A stretch of 64,000 nt of DNA from Paraburkholderia bannensis NBRC 103871 (lineage in GTDB: Bacteria > Pseudomonadota > Gammaproteobacteria > Burkholderiales > Burkholderiaceae): the NCBI RefSeq assembly GCF_000685015.1, contig NZ_BAYA01000004.1, positions 496,001 through 560,000 on the forward strand. Direction: 5' to 3'. This document shows, one piece after another, positions 17,906 to 26,648 of the stretch (the first letter of the stretch is position 1; each line of letters opens with the position of its first letter). The position numbers and the translations under genes were made by a program. The notes under the pieces are model-generated. The model was not told the DNA's origin. It made no database searches and saw only the letters and a program-made list of their open reading frames with translations.

Positions 17906-20900
17906 TTAGTTGCCGTATTTGCGCAGGTACTGCTCGTAGCCTGCACGCCATCCCGGCGAGTTGAACGCGCCGCCGCTTTCATGCACGACCGAAATCGGCC
18001 AGGTGCCCATGCGCAGGCGCTTGAGTTCCGCCTGACGGCAGAAGTCCAGATCGTAGAAGTGGAACTCGAACTGCTCGTCAAAGCGCAGGCTGCTGCGTGA
18101 CAGGGTCTCGCTGTCCACGCCCAGCAACAGGCCGTCGAGCAGCTTGCACTCCTGGCCGGACGGGCCGAAGTTCGAGGCGATATCGCACGGAAAGCCCTTG
18201 CCGTGGCCCACGGTGCCGCTCAGGTACTGGCGCTCGTCCCACTGGAACTCCGGCGTGAAAGCCCACGACGGCTGACGCGCGACGCGGCGCAGGTTGCCGG
18301 CCAGACCCACCACGTCGAAGCGAGCAAGCGATTCGCGGATCCGTTCGGCCCAGAAGAAGTCCTGCAGCCAGACATCGTCGTGAATGAACACGAGGATTGC
18401 GGGGTTCTGCTTCGCGTCCTCGATGGCGGCGTTGTAGATGCTCGACAGGCCGCGCGAGTTGCTGTCGAACAGCTGCAGCTCGAGGTCGGGCAGTTGCGCG
18501 TAGAGCTTGAGCGAGCGGCCCAGCGCGGTGTCGGTCGAGAAGCGGTCGCGGCTGCTGCGGGTGGCGCACACGAGACGGATCGGCTTGCGCGTGGACGGCA
18601 TGACCGTGGTCATGGCGAGCGACGTGATTGGCGCGCTGGCGCGCGTGGCAGCGCCAGCAGGCGACGTCACCGCCGTTGTCACGGGAGCGGGCGCGGCGAT
18701 GTGCGACTGCAGGTCGCGCGCGAGCGCCTCGATTTGCGCGACCGATGCGTCCTGCGCCTGCGCCTGCACTTCGAAATGCTCCGGCGCGAGGCCATCGCAC
18801 CAACGCTGCCACATCGTGCGCAGCGCGCGCGAAGCGGCATTGGCGATGGTGCTTGCGCTGACGATCGGCGACTGCATGCAGTGCGCACGCAGCTCGCGAC
18901 GCACGGCCGCGAGCGCTTCGGGATCGGCCGCGAGCGCGGCGCACTTGCGCACGAAATCGTCCTTGTCGGTCGCGACGAATGCATCTTCCAGGCCGAGATG
19001 CGAAAGCCAACCCGTGCTGCCGCGGCTTGCCATCGAATAGCCCGGCAGCGTCATGGTCGGCACGCCCATCCAGAGCGCGTGCATGGTCGTGGTCGAGCCC
19101 GCGAACGGGAACGCATCGAGACAGACGTCCACCATGTGATGCTGGCGCAGATAGTCGGTCACGCCTTTGCGCTGCATGAAGCTGATGCGGCTCGCGTCGA
19201 TGTTCTCATTCGCGAACATGCCGGCGATCTTGCTCATCTGTTCGGTCGACGCAATCGCGCCAACCAGCATGCGCGACGTGGGCAGCTCGCGCAGCACGCG
19301 GGCCCACAGCGCCACGACTTCCGGCCCGATCTTCACGATCCGGCTGAAGCTGCCGAAGGTCAGGTGGCCATTTTTCAGTGCGGGCAGTTCATTGACCTCC
19401 GGCGCGTCCGGATGCGGCTTGAACGGCGCGAGCGCAGGCAGGAAGACGAGCTTTTCCGAGAACTGGCTGGCGAACTGTTCGAGCGGCGTGACGAAGCGAT
19501 CCGACATGTAATAGTCGATCGCCGTGAGGCCCGTCGTCGCAGGATTGCCAATCCAGCCGACCTGCACCGGCGCCGGCTTGTGCGCGAATGCGACCAGGCG
19601 GTTGCGCCCGGTGTGGCCCGACAGATCGATGAGGATATCGATGCCGTCATTGCGGATCGTCTGCGCGAGCAGGGCGTCGCTCATGCCGAAGACTTCGCGC
19701 CAGCTCGCGGCGTGGGCGCGGATCTTTCCGGTAAAGGAATCGCTGGCCGCGTAATTCGAATAGAAGTGCAGCGAGAGGTTGGGATCGAGCGCCAGGTGCT
19801 CGACCACCGAAAGCAGGAAGTAGGCAACCGGGTGATCGAACAGGTCGCCCGAAACGAAGCCCACTTTCAGGCGCTTCGCCGGATTGCGCTCATTGGCGTG
19901 CTGCGGCCATTGGGCGCGCAGCGGCGCTTCGAAGCGCTCGGCGAACGCGCGAAACTCCGCGAAGGCGCGCGGCGCGTCAAGGTCATGCTTGTGCATCAGG
20001 CTGAACAGCAGGTTGCTGTTCGTCGGCGCCTGGTTCGGCGCCATTTCGAGTGCGCGGCGGAACGTCACTTCGGCTTCGTCGTACTCGCCGTGTTGCGACA
20101 GCGCGTTGCCCAGCGCGTCCAGTTCGAGCGCATCGTCGGGCGCGAGCTCGACGGCGCGGCGGATATTGGCGATGCCTTCGGCGCTGCGTCCGATCACCTG
20201 CAAGGTAGCGCCCAGCGTGCGATACAGGGCGGCGCATTCGGGATGCCGTTCAAGCGCCTTGCGGCAGTGCTCCTGCGCGCGCTGGAACTGGCGCGTGATG
20301 TAGAGCGCGTCGGCCAGCATGGTTTGCGCAATGACCTGGTCGGGCAGCAGCCGCGCGGCCGATGCGGCGGCGCTCACCGACTCCGCAAAGCGGCCGTTGC
20401 GTTGCAGCGCGTGCGTAAGGGCGAGCCAGCACTCGCCGTGTCCAGGATTGGCTTCGCTCAGGCGGCGGGCGACTTCCAGTGCCGCTTCGGTTTTGCCGGC
20501 ATTGAACAGATCCGCGTATTCCTGCATTTGCGCCGCCGTGGCGCGGCGCGGATCGGCGTCGCTGGCGGGCGGCGGCGGTTCGTCGTGCTGCTTTTGCGGC
20601 TGGCCGGGCGCCGGGGTAGCGAGCGCGGGCTGTTTGCTTTCCTCGGCAAGACGCTCGCGCAGGATGGCGATGGCGTCCGCCGGCACGCCGCATTGCAGCG
20701 CGAGTTCGAGCGCGACGCGTGCCGCTTCGTACTGGCCGCTGCCGGTCAGCGCATTGAAGTAGTAGACCCAGAGCTGCGCGAAATTCGGCGTGTGGCCGAG
20801 CACCTGTTCGAAATGGGGAACCGCTTCGGCGGGCAGCCCCGTCTGCATGCGCAGCACGCCCATGTGGTAGTTCGCGTCCACGTGGTCGCTATCGGCGTCG

Positions 20901-21049
20901 AGGACGGTCGCGTAGAGCGCCGCAGCCTCGGCGTATTCCTGCTTGCGATGATGTTCGATCGCGGCCTGCATCACGAGATCGATGTCCTGTTCCCGCTGCG
21001 CGTCGGGGGTGAGCGTAGTCGTGTCGTTCAAAGTGGGGAAAGCGGTCAT
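17906..21049 (-). CDS. TPR / GT41 (SPINDLY/OGT-like) glycosyltransferase fused to a second glycosyltransferase domain
   Basis: A 1047-residue cytoplasmic protein. Residues about 25-125 and 175-345 are tetratricopeptide repeats. Residues about 395-760 are a GT41 catalytic region like O-GlcNAc transferase (LKVGFVSGD, DILIDLSGHTGRNRL, APVQVGWIGNPATTG, FGSFSRIVKI, DAFPFAGSTTTMHALWMGVPT). A linker follows. Residues 823-1047 form a GT2/StrF-like glycosyltransferase domain with the DXD-like HDDVW (890-894) and a cysteine/histidine-rich end. GT41 enzymes glycosylate serine or threonine of proteins. Its place just downstream of fliC-fliD-fliT makes flagellin the likely target, with the second domain extending the glycan. 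Both assignments of acceptor are inference. Confidence 0.9.
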   Translation of the reverse strand: MTAFPTLNDTTTLTPDAQREQDIDLVMQAAIEHHRKQEYAEAAALYATVLDADSDHVDANYHMGVLRMQTGLPAEAVPHFEQVLGHTPNFAQLWVYYFNALTGSGQYEAARVALELALQCGVPADAIAILRERLAEESKQPALATPAPGQPQKQHDEPPPPASDADPRRATAAQMQEYADLFNAGKTEAALEVARRLSEANPGHGECWLALTHALQRNGRFAESVSAAASAARLLPDQVIAQTMLADALYITRQFQRAQEHCRKALERHPECAALYRTLGATLQVIGRSAEGIANIRRAVELAPDDALELDALGNALSQHGEYDEAEVTFRRALEMAPNQAPTNSNLLFSLMHKHDLDAPRAFAEFRAFAERFEAPLRAQWPQHANERNPAKRLKVGFVSGDLFDHPVAYFLLSVVEHLALDPNLSLHFYSNYAASDSFTGKIRAHAASWREVFGMSDALLAQTIRNDGIDILIDLSGHTGRNRLVAFAHKPAPVQVGWIGNPATTGLTAIDYYMSDRFVTPLEQFASQFSEKLVFLPALAPFKPHPDAPEVNELPALKNGHLTFGSFSRIVKIGPEVVALWARVLRELPTSRMLVGAIASTEQMSKIAGMFANENIDASRISFMQRKGVTDYLRQHHMVDVCLDAFPFAGSTTTMHALWMGVPTMTLPGYSMASRGSTGWLSHLGLEDAFVATDKDDFVRKCAALAADPEALAAVRRELRAHCMQSPIVSASTIANAASRALRTMWQRWCDGLAPEHFEVQAQAQDASVAQIEALARDLQSHIAAPAPVTTAVTSPAGAATRASAPITSLAMTTVMPSTRKPIRLVCATRSSRDRFSTDTALGRSLKLYAQLPDLELQLFDSNSRGLSSIYNAAIEDAKQNPAILVFIHDDVWLQDFFWAERIRESLARFDVVGLAGNLRRVARQPSWAFTPEFQWDERQYLSGTVGHGKGFPCDIASNFGPSGQECKLLDGLLLGVDSETLSRSSLRFDEQFEFHFYDLDFCRQAELKRLRMGTWPISVVHESGGAFNSPGWRAGYEQYLRKYGN

Positions 21050-21227
21050 GACGAAGGCGCGCGAACGCGTCCTGGAGCGGAAGTTGGAGGAATTATGGGG
21101 GGGCGCGCCAAGCCGCGATGCGCCGAGATGGAGTCAAAATGACCGCCAATTTGACGCGTAGTCCGGCGCACCGAGGTTGCGCGGCGTCGCCGGGCGCGCG
21201 ACAAAAAAGGGCGCTAAGGCCAGAAAG

Positions 21228-21265
21228 CGAAAACCAAAAAGCAAAAAGCCCGCGCTAGGCGGGCT
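21228..21265 (-). terminator. Terminator after fliT
   Basis: On the minus strand AGCCCGC, a five-base loop and GCGGGCT are followed by TTTTGCTTTTTGG. It separates the fliD-fliT unit from the glycosyltransferase gene, so the glycosylation cluster probably has its own promoter in 21050-21227. Confidence 0.85.
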
Positions 21266-21327
21266 GGATGCTTCGAGTGCACCGCGGACGGCGCTCTCGT
21301 GGGTTTCAAGCAGGGTTCAAGCAAGGG

Positions 21328-21627
21328 TCAGAACTGCGCGATCCGCTGGTACTGGTTGGCGTTGCGGGTGGCGCGCATGCTCGCCTGGTACTCGACGCCG
21401 AGCGTGCGCTGTGCCTCTTGCGCGGCTTCGGCGATACGCGCGTCGATCGCCATGATCTCCCGGAGCTGCGCGAGCACGGCCGGCGGCTGCTTCGCACCCA
21501 TGGACATCAGGAGCGGCGAGCGCTCGTCCACCAGCACGGCGGCGCGTTCCCACTCGCCGACGGCTGCGGCCTGTTCGATGGCCTTGGTGAATTGCCAGAT
21601 GCGTTCGATGCTGGTCAGTGCGTCCAT
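21328..21627 (-). CDS. fliT: Flagellar protein FliT (FliD export chaperone)
   Basis: A small (99 residues), charged, mostly helical protein of the FliT type. It binds the filament-cap protein FliD before export and, in enteric bacteria, also binds FlhDC. Recognition rests on size, helical composition and position directly after fliD (30 bases). Segments such as IERIWQFTKAIEQAAAVGEWERAAVLVDERSPLL resemble the first FliT helices. No other family fits as well. Confidence 0.82.
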   Translation of the reverse strand: MDALTSIERIWQFTKAIEQAAAVGEWERAAVLVDERSPLLMSMGAKQPPAVLAQLREIMAIDARIAEAAQEAQRTLGVEYQASMRATRNANQYQRIAQF

Positions 21628-21657
21628 GGTTCGCGCCCCTTGTGCCCTTAGCTCGCG

Positions 21658-23229
21658 TTAGCTCTTGTTGGTGGCCAGCGCGCCCGCGCTGTTGGTGCCG
21701 CCGAACAGCTGCGTCAGGTACTGCTGGTTGTTGTTCATCGTCGCCATCAGCGTGTTGAGCGCCGTGAACTGCGCCGTGTACATGCTGGTGAGCTGGGTCT
21801 GATAGTCCGTCAGGTTGGTCTGCTGGGTCGTCAGGCTCGTCAGGTCGGTGTTGAGCGCGTTGGTGCGCGTCGCGATGGCGCCCGTGCTCGACAGATAGCT
21901 CGTGATGTTCGTGTTCAGCTGCTCGGCGACGCCATTGGTCGAGTTGAACAGCGTGGCGATCGTCGACTGGTTGTTTTGCAGCGCGTTGTTGAGCGCCGTG
22001 CTGTCGATCGAGAGCGTGCCGTCCGCACCCAGCGAAACGCCGATCGAGGAAAGGCCGGTCGACGTCGTGCCGTTCTTCACGCCGGTCGAGACGATCGTCG
22101 CGAGCTGGTTCTGGATCAGGTTCAGCGTCGAGTCGCCCAGCAGGACACCTTGCGACGTCGAGGTCGAGCTGAACGACGTCAGCGTGCCCATCGTCGTGAC
22201 GAGCGTGTTGTAGAGCGTGACGAAGTTGTTGATCGCGCTCGACTGCGCGCTGGTGTTCTGCGAAATCGTCAGCGTCTGGGGCGAGGTGCCGGTCGTATCG
22301 ACGGATGCTGCCGACAGGCTCAGCGTCACACCCGACAACGCGGACGTCACGGTGTTGCTGGAGCTGGTCACGCCGGTGCCGTCGATCGTGAAATACGCAT
22401 CCTGCGCCGCGGACGTTTGCGTCCAGGACGTCGTGTTGTCGATCGTCGACTGGTTCGCCTTGAGGTTCGCCGACGTCGCGCTGGCGTTGCCGCTGAGCGA
22501 CGTGCCGGCGGTCGTGTTCACGGCGAGGCTGTTCAGCCCGTCGCCCGAGGTCGAGTCGCTGACGGCGACGCTGATGCCGTTGCCCGAGCCCGTCGTGGTC
22601 GAGTGCAGCACGAGGTGGGCGCCGTCCGCGCCATTGACGACGGTAGCCGTGACGCCCGGATTGTTGCTTGCGCTGTTGATCGCCGACGCAATGCCGGCAA
22701 CCGTGCTGTTCGAGCTGTTCAGCGAAATCGTGGTGCTGGCGCCGTTGACGGTCAGCGTCATCGTCCCCGTGCCGCTGACGAGTGCGGTCGATGTGCCAAA
22801 GGCCTTCGACGTGAGCACCTGGTTTTGCGCCACCTGGGCGACGTCGAGCGAGTAGGTGCCGCCCACCGCGCCGCTGGCGGCCGTGGCGGTGATGCCGGTG
22901 CCGCTCGTGCTGGCCGAGAAGGCGTTGACGGTCGTGCCGTCGGAAAGCGTGCTGAGGCTCGCCTGGAGTGCCCCGAGCGCTGCCGAGAGCGCGCCGTAGG
23001 CGGAAATCTGGGTGTTATCGGAAGATTGCGACGCCGCGATGGTGGCGGCCTGGCCTGCAATCTTTGAATTCACGAGCGCGGAAACAAGCGAGCTCACGTC
23101 CATCGACGAGTTGCCGGTCGAGCCGCTGATGATCGACTGGGCGGCTTGCTGGAGAGCGGCATTGGACGACGCAGTCGTAGCCGCGACGGTGCTCGCGATC
23201 GTGCTGGCGGTCGAATTTACGGTGGACAT
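21658..23229 (-). CDS. fliD: Flagellar hook-associated protein 2 / filament cap FliD
   Basis: FliD caps the growing flagellar filament and guides flagellin assembly outside the cell. The 523-residue protein is rich in Ser, Thr, Ala and Asn and lacks cysteine, as secreted flagellar proteins do. FliD features include SGLDVSSLVSALV-like sequence near residues 40-53, ANLKANQSTIDNTTSW, and a C-terminal coiled segment with QTNLTDYQTQLTSMYTAQF near the end. The start ATG has GGAG upstream. It follows fliC on the same strand after 142 bases that hold the fliC hairpin. Confidence 0.93.
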   Translation of the reverse strand: MSTVNSTASTIASTVAATTASSNAALQQAAQSIISGSTGNSSMDVSSLVSALVNSKIAGQAATIAASQSSDNTQISAYGALSAALGALQASLSTLSDGTTVNAFSASTSGTGITATAASGAVGGTYSLDVAQVAQNQVLTSKAFGTSTALVSGTGTMTLTVNGASTTISLNSSNSTVAGIASAINSASNNPGVTATVVNGADGAHLVLHSTTTGSGNGISVAVSDSTSGDGLNSLAVNTTAGTSLSGNASATSANLKANQSTIDNTTSWTQTSAAQDAYFTIDGTGVTSSSNTVTSALSGVTLSLSAASVDTTGTSPQTLTISQNTSAQSSAINNFVTLYNTLVTTMGTLTSFSSTSTSQGVLLGDSTLNLIQNQLATIVSTGVKNGTTSTGLSSIGVSLGADGTLSIDSTALNNALQNNQSTIATLFNSTNGVAEQLNTNITSYLSSTGAIATRTNALNTDLTSLTTQQTNLTDYQTQLTSMYTAQFTALNTLMATMNNNQQYLTQLFGGTNSAGALATNKS

Positions 23230-23284
23230 GACAGGCTCCGTGCTTGGGCGAAGTCTTGTGAATCGGTTCAGATCGGGAAAATGC

Positions 23285-23310
23285 CAATCGGGAGGCGAGC
23301 CTCCCGACTG
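23285..23310 (-). terminator. Terminator hairpin after fliC
   Basis: On the minus strand CAGTCGGGAGGC pairs with GCCTCCCGATTG (one G-T pair), followed by GCATTTTC. It lies about 60 bases beyond the flagellin stop and probably limits read-through into fliD. Confidence 0.7.
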
Positions 23311-23371
23311 GTTTGCGCCACTTGCACCGGGTATGGCGGGCGGTGCAGGCGGCGCGTGCTACGAGAAGCGA

Positions 23372-24535
23372 TTACTGCAGGAGCTTCAGGATCTGTTGCG
23401 GTTGCGAGTTCGCTTGCGCCAGAACCGAGATACCTGCTTGTTGCAGCACTTGAGCCTTCGACAGGTTAGCCGTTTCTTGTGCGAAGTCAGCGTCCTGGAT
23501 CGACGATTGTGCCGTCGAGAGGTCGGTCGACTGAGCTTGCTGCGTCGTGCCGATTGCCGTGAAGCGGTTCTGGGCTGCACCCAGCGTTGCTTGCAGGTTG
23601 TTCAGGACGTTCAGTGCGTTGTCGATCGATTCCATTGCCATCGACGCGCCGCTTTGCGTGCTGATGTCGACGTTAGCAACCGTCGTCGGCTGGTTGTACG
23701 AGTTGACTTGCGAAACGACTGCTGCGTCCGTTGCCGAACCGCCAGCCGTACCCAGAGCCGACAGGCCCGAGTCGCCCAGCGTGATTGCCGTGCCCGAACC
23801 GACGATGCTGTTGCCGCTGACCGTGCCGCCCGAGAACAGGTTGCTGACTGCCGTCGACGACAGAGCCGTGTCGTTCTGGTCGGTGAACGAGAAGCCGCCG
23901 CTGCCGTCCGAAACGACGTTAATCGACGTGATTGCTGCCGAACCGCTCGTCACTGCGCCGCCGCTTGCGTCGAGGCTCAGGTTGCTGAACGTGCCGAGCG
24001 TCTGGCCAGCTTGCGGCACGCCGCTGCCAACCGATGCTGCCGACATGTTTTGCGACAGGTTCAGGCTGATCGTCTGGCCGACGTTCGCGCCGACCTGGAA
24101 CGACACCGTGCCGAGCGTGCCGTTCAGCACGTTCATGCCGTTGTACGTCGTCTGCGAAGCGATACGGTTGATTTCCGAAACTTGCTGCGAGACTTCCTGT
24201 TGCAGTGCTGCACGGTCGGTGTCGGTCATCGAGCCGTTGGTCGCTTGCGTTGCCAGCGAACGGATACGTTGCAGGCTGCTGGTCAGCGACGACAGACCGC
24301 TCGATGCGGTTTGCACCATCGACACGCCGTCGTTCGAGTTCGACACACCTTGATTCAGACCGTTGATCTGGGTCTGCATGATGTTCGAGATTGCCAGACC
24401 TGCTGCATCGTCAGCTGCGCTGTTGATGCGCTTACCCGACGACAGACGGGTAATAGCTTGCGACAGTGCGCTGCCCGAGCTCGTCAGGTTCTGTTGCGCG
24501 ACGAGCGAGTTGATGTTGCTGTTAATTCCGAGCAT
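23372..24535 (-). CDS. fliC: Flagellin
   Basis: The filament subunit, 387 residues. The N-terminal D0/D1 region (LGINSNINSLVAQQNL, SSGKRINSAADDAAGLAI, GLNQGVSNSNDGVSMVQTA) and C-terminal D1/D0 region (QNRFTAIGTTQQAQSTDL, SKAQVLQQAGISVLAQAN) are strongly conserved. The central Ser/Thr-rich region, where O-glycans would sit, is variable. Codon use is more restricted than in neighbouring genes, as expected for a very highly expressed protein. A sigma-28-type promoter and an AGGAGA ribosome site precede it. Confidence 0.98.
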   Translation of the reverse strand: MLGINSNINSLVAQQNLTSSGSALSQAITRLSSGKRINSAADDAAGLAISNIMQTQINGLNQGVSNSNDGVSMVQTASSGLSSLTSSLQRIRSLATQATNGSMTDTDRAALQQEVSQQVSEINRIASQTTYNGMNVLNGTLGTVSFQVGANVGQTISLNLSQNMSAASVGSGVPQAGQTLGTFSNLSLDASGGAVTSGSAAITSINVVSDGSGGFSFTDQNDTALSSTAVSNLFSGGTVSGNSIVGSGTAITLGDSGLSALGTAGGSATDAAVVSQVNSYNQPTTVANVDISTQSGASMAMESIDNALNVLNNLQATLGAAQNRFTAIGTTQQAQSTDLSTAQSSIQDADFAQETANLSKAQVLQQAGISVLAQANSQPQQILKLLQ

Positions 24536-24625
24536 GGAAATTCTCCTAGTCGGGCGATTAGCCCGTTACAAGCCACAATGACTTCGGCGGAAGCCTTGGT
24601 TCACTGCTGGCCGCCTCAGTAAAGG

Positions 24626-24652
24626 TTGACGGCGTGGGTGCAAAAAACTTGA
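24626..24652 (-). promoter_or_regulatory. Sigma-28 (FliA) promoter of fliC
   Basis: On the minus strand TCAAGTTT (24645-24652), exactly 11 bases, then GCCGTCAA (24626-24633). The enteric sigma-28 consensus is TAAAGTTT-N11-GCCGATAA. It lies about 90 bases upstream of the flagellin start, and the predicted leader is about 80 bases. Confidence 0.85.
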
Positions 24653-24889
24653 GGGGGAAGCGCAAACTATCGAGACCTCTTTTGCAACACGCATCAAAGC
24701 CCGCTGCGCACCGCTGGCTTCCTGCGTACTGCCGGGTTGCCTGCCGCTTTCTCCCTCTTGCAAGACTGTTTACGGCAGCACTCGCAAACGATTTAGTGCA
24801 ATTTCCGCTTCCTGTTTGCGCGTCGCTGCAACCACGCCCAAGGCGGCGTATCCTCGATGGTTCTGCTCTCGCCCTACTTTGGAGACATC
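24653..24889. other. Divergent intergenic region, fliC / aldo-keto reductase
   Basis: This is the part of the 354-base region between the two start codons that lies beyond the fliC promoter. It should carry the aldo/keto reductase promoter; TTTAGTGCAATTT near 24790 is AT-rich but does not give a convincing -35/-10 pair. No gene is seen. Confidence 0.4.
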
Positions 24890-25831
24890 ATGGAACTACG
24901 CAGGATCGGCACTTCCTCCTTGCAGGTCGCACCGCTCATGTTCGGCGGCAACGTATTCGGCTGGACGGCCGACGAAGCCACCTCGTTCTCGATCCTCGAC
25001 GCCTTCGTCGACGCCGGCCTGAACTTCATCGATACCGCCGACGTGTATTCGGCATGGGTGCCGGGCAACCAGGGCGGTGAATCGGAAACCATCATCGGCA
25101 AGTGGCTCGCGAAGACCGGCAAGCGCGACAAGCTGGTGATCGCCACCAAGGTGGCCAAGAGCGCGCATCGGCCGGGACTCTCGGCGGCCAATATCGCGGC
25201 GGCGGTGGAAGATTCGCTGCGCCGTCTGCAGACCGATTACCTCGACGTCTATTTCTCGCATGAGGACGATCACAAGGTGCCGCTTGAAGAGACGCTCGGC
25301 GCCTATCAGAAGCTGATCGAGGCGGGCAAGGTGCGTGTGGTGGGGGCGTCGAACTACACCGGCGCGCGCATCGAGGAAGCGCTGGCGCTGGCGCACAAGA
25401 CCGGTCTGCCCGCGTATCAGATCGTCCAGCCCGAATACAACCTGTATGACCGCGCCGAGTACGAAGCCGATATCGAGCCGGTGGCGCTCGCGCAGAAAAT
25501 CGCGGTCGTGCCCTACTACAGTCTGGCGAGCGGCTTTTTGTCGGGCAAATACCGCTCGCGCGAAGATCTCGCCAAGAGTGCGCGCGGCTCGCGCGTCGAG
25601 AAGTACCTGGATCATCGCGGTATCCGCATCCTTGCGGCGCTCGATTTCGTGGCGCAGCGCCACGGCAGCACGCTCGCGGCAGTGGCGCTGGCCTGGCTGA
25701 TCGCGCGCCCGAGCATCACGGCGCCGATCGCCAGCGCAACGTCCCTTGAGCAGCTCGACAGCCTTGCGGCGGCGGTGCGCCTGAAGCTCGACCCGGCGGA
25801 CATTCAGGCGCTCAACGACGCGAGCGCATGA
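24890..25831 (+). CDS. Aldo/keto reductase
   Basis: A 313-residue NADPH-dependent (beta/alpha)8-barrel oxidoreductase. Family motifs are FGGNVFGWT near the N-terminus, FIDTADVYSAW near residue 45 (catalytic aspartate and tyrosine), VIATKVAKS with the catalytic lysine near 85, and VYFSHEDDH with the histidine near 125. The start MELRRIG follows GGAGACATC. It resembles the YajO/Tas-like group that acts on small aldehydes, but the substrate cannot be assigned. It stands alone between flagellin and rpsU. Confidence 0.92.
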   Translation: MELRRIGTSSLQVAPLMFGGNVFGWTADEATSFSILDAFVDAGLNFIDTADVYSAWVPGNQGGESETIIGKWLAKTGKRDKLVIATKVAKSAHRPGLSAANIAAAVEDSLRRLQTDYLDVYFSHEDDHKVPLEETLGAYQKLIEAGKVRVVGASNYTGARIEEALALAHKTGLPAYQIVQPEYNLYDRAEYEADIEPVALAQKIAVVPYYSLASGFLSGKYRSREDLAKSARGSRVEKYLDHRGIRILAALDFVAQRHGSTLAAVALAWLIARPSITAPIASATSLEQLDSLAAAVRLKLDPADIQALNDASA

Positions 25832-26305
25832 GTGTTGATGGAACAAAGGGGCGGATCGTCCGAGGCGGCGTGAAGCGGGTCTAAAGCGGGGATCCAGGCG
25901 AGTTTAGCTCGGGCAGGATCGAGCTAACCCAGGACTCCTGAAGGTGCTTGGCGCGCCCGCGGGCCGCGGCCGCCACGCAAGTGCCTGAACAGACTCAAAA
26001 AACCAGGCGAGAAACCCCTGGTCGGCAGGATTTTTTCCTGATATCATTGAGAGTGAATTGAGATCTTTGCCTGTTTTGTTGCCGTGTTCGTTACTGTTGG
26101 CGGCCGCAAACCGGCGGTCAGGCGTGTTGCTGCAAGGTCAACCTGGCCGCGTTCCGCTGTGAACCCCCTACTTCTCTTTTCCGGCCTCCGTGGCCGCCTT
26201 GCCTCTCGTTACACCCCCACGTTGGTGAACGACCGGAGGGCCGGTGCGTGAACGCCTTTGTGTTTACGCCTTTGTACCGTATCAAGTGATTGAGTTAGGA
26301 CATAC
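25832..26305 (+). other. Intergenic region and rpsU leader
   Basis: This is 474 bases with no recognisable gene. A weak hairpin ACCAGG/CCTGGT (26002-26022) followed by GGCAGGATTTTTT may end the aldo/keto reductase transcript. The last 250 bases are pyrimidine-rich and presumably hold the rpsU promoter and a long leader. Confidence 0.4.
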
Positions 26306-26518
26306 ATGACGACGATTCTCCTGAAGGAAAACGAGCCGTTCGAAGTGGCAATCCGCCGCTTCCGCCGTGCTATCGAAAAGAACGGCCTGATCGCAGAACT
26401 GCGTGAGCGCCAATCGTACGAAAAGCCGACGGCTGTTCGTAAGCGTAAGAAGGCAGCTGCAGTCAAGCGTCTGCACAAGCGTCTGCGTAGCCAGATGCTG
26501 CCGAAGAAGCTCCACTAA
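26306..26518 (+). CDS. rpsU: 30S ribosomal protein S21
   Basis: A 70-residue ribosomal protein of the small subunit that helps recruit mRNA. The whole sequence matches the family: [20 protein letters not shown] at the start, then [17 protein letters not shown] and a basic end [13 protein letters not shown]. An AGGA ribosome site precedes it. It is not in the usual rpsU-dnaG-rpoD arrangement, so it may be one of the extra rpsU copies Burkholderia genomes often carry. A strong terminator follows. Confidence 0.97.
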   Translation: MTTILLKENEPFEVAIRRFRRAIEKNGLIAELRERQSYEKPTAVRKRKKAAAVKRLHKRLRSQMLPKKLH

Positions 26519-26540
26519 GAGCCGATTCAGCTTCCGCCAG

Positions 26541-26586
26541 ACGGCGGCGCATGCTTCGAAAGAAGCTGCGCCGCCGTTTGCATTTG
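26541..26586 (+). terminator. Terminator of rpsU
   Basis: ACGGCGGCGCA pairs perfectly with TGCGCCGCCGT around an inner CTTC-GAAA-GAAG hairpin, followed by TTGCATTTG. It begins 22 bases after the rpsU stop. Confidence 0.8.
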
Positions 26587-26648
26587 TGCGTCCGGTTTTG
26601 CGTCCGTTCTTGCGCCCGTTTCTGTCGAAAAACCGGGCGCGCACGTGC

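Noticed and set aside
18203..21142. A 979-codon open frame on the plus strand across the GT41 gene
   Set aside because: It is antisense to a gene with clear TPR and GT41 motifs. Its translation is Arg/Ala/Glu-rich with no domain pattern, as expected from high-GC codon bias.
21050..21227. Sigma-54-like promoter before the GT41 gene (TTGGCGGTCATTTTGA)
   Set aside because: The -24 part is fair but the -12 part lacks the GC of the consensus, so the match is too weak to annotate.
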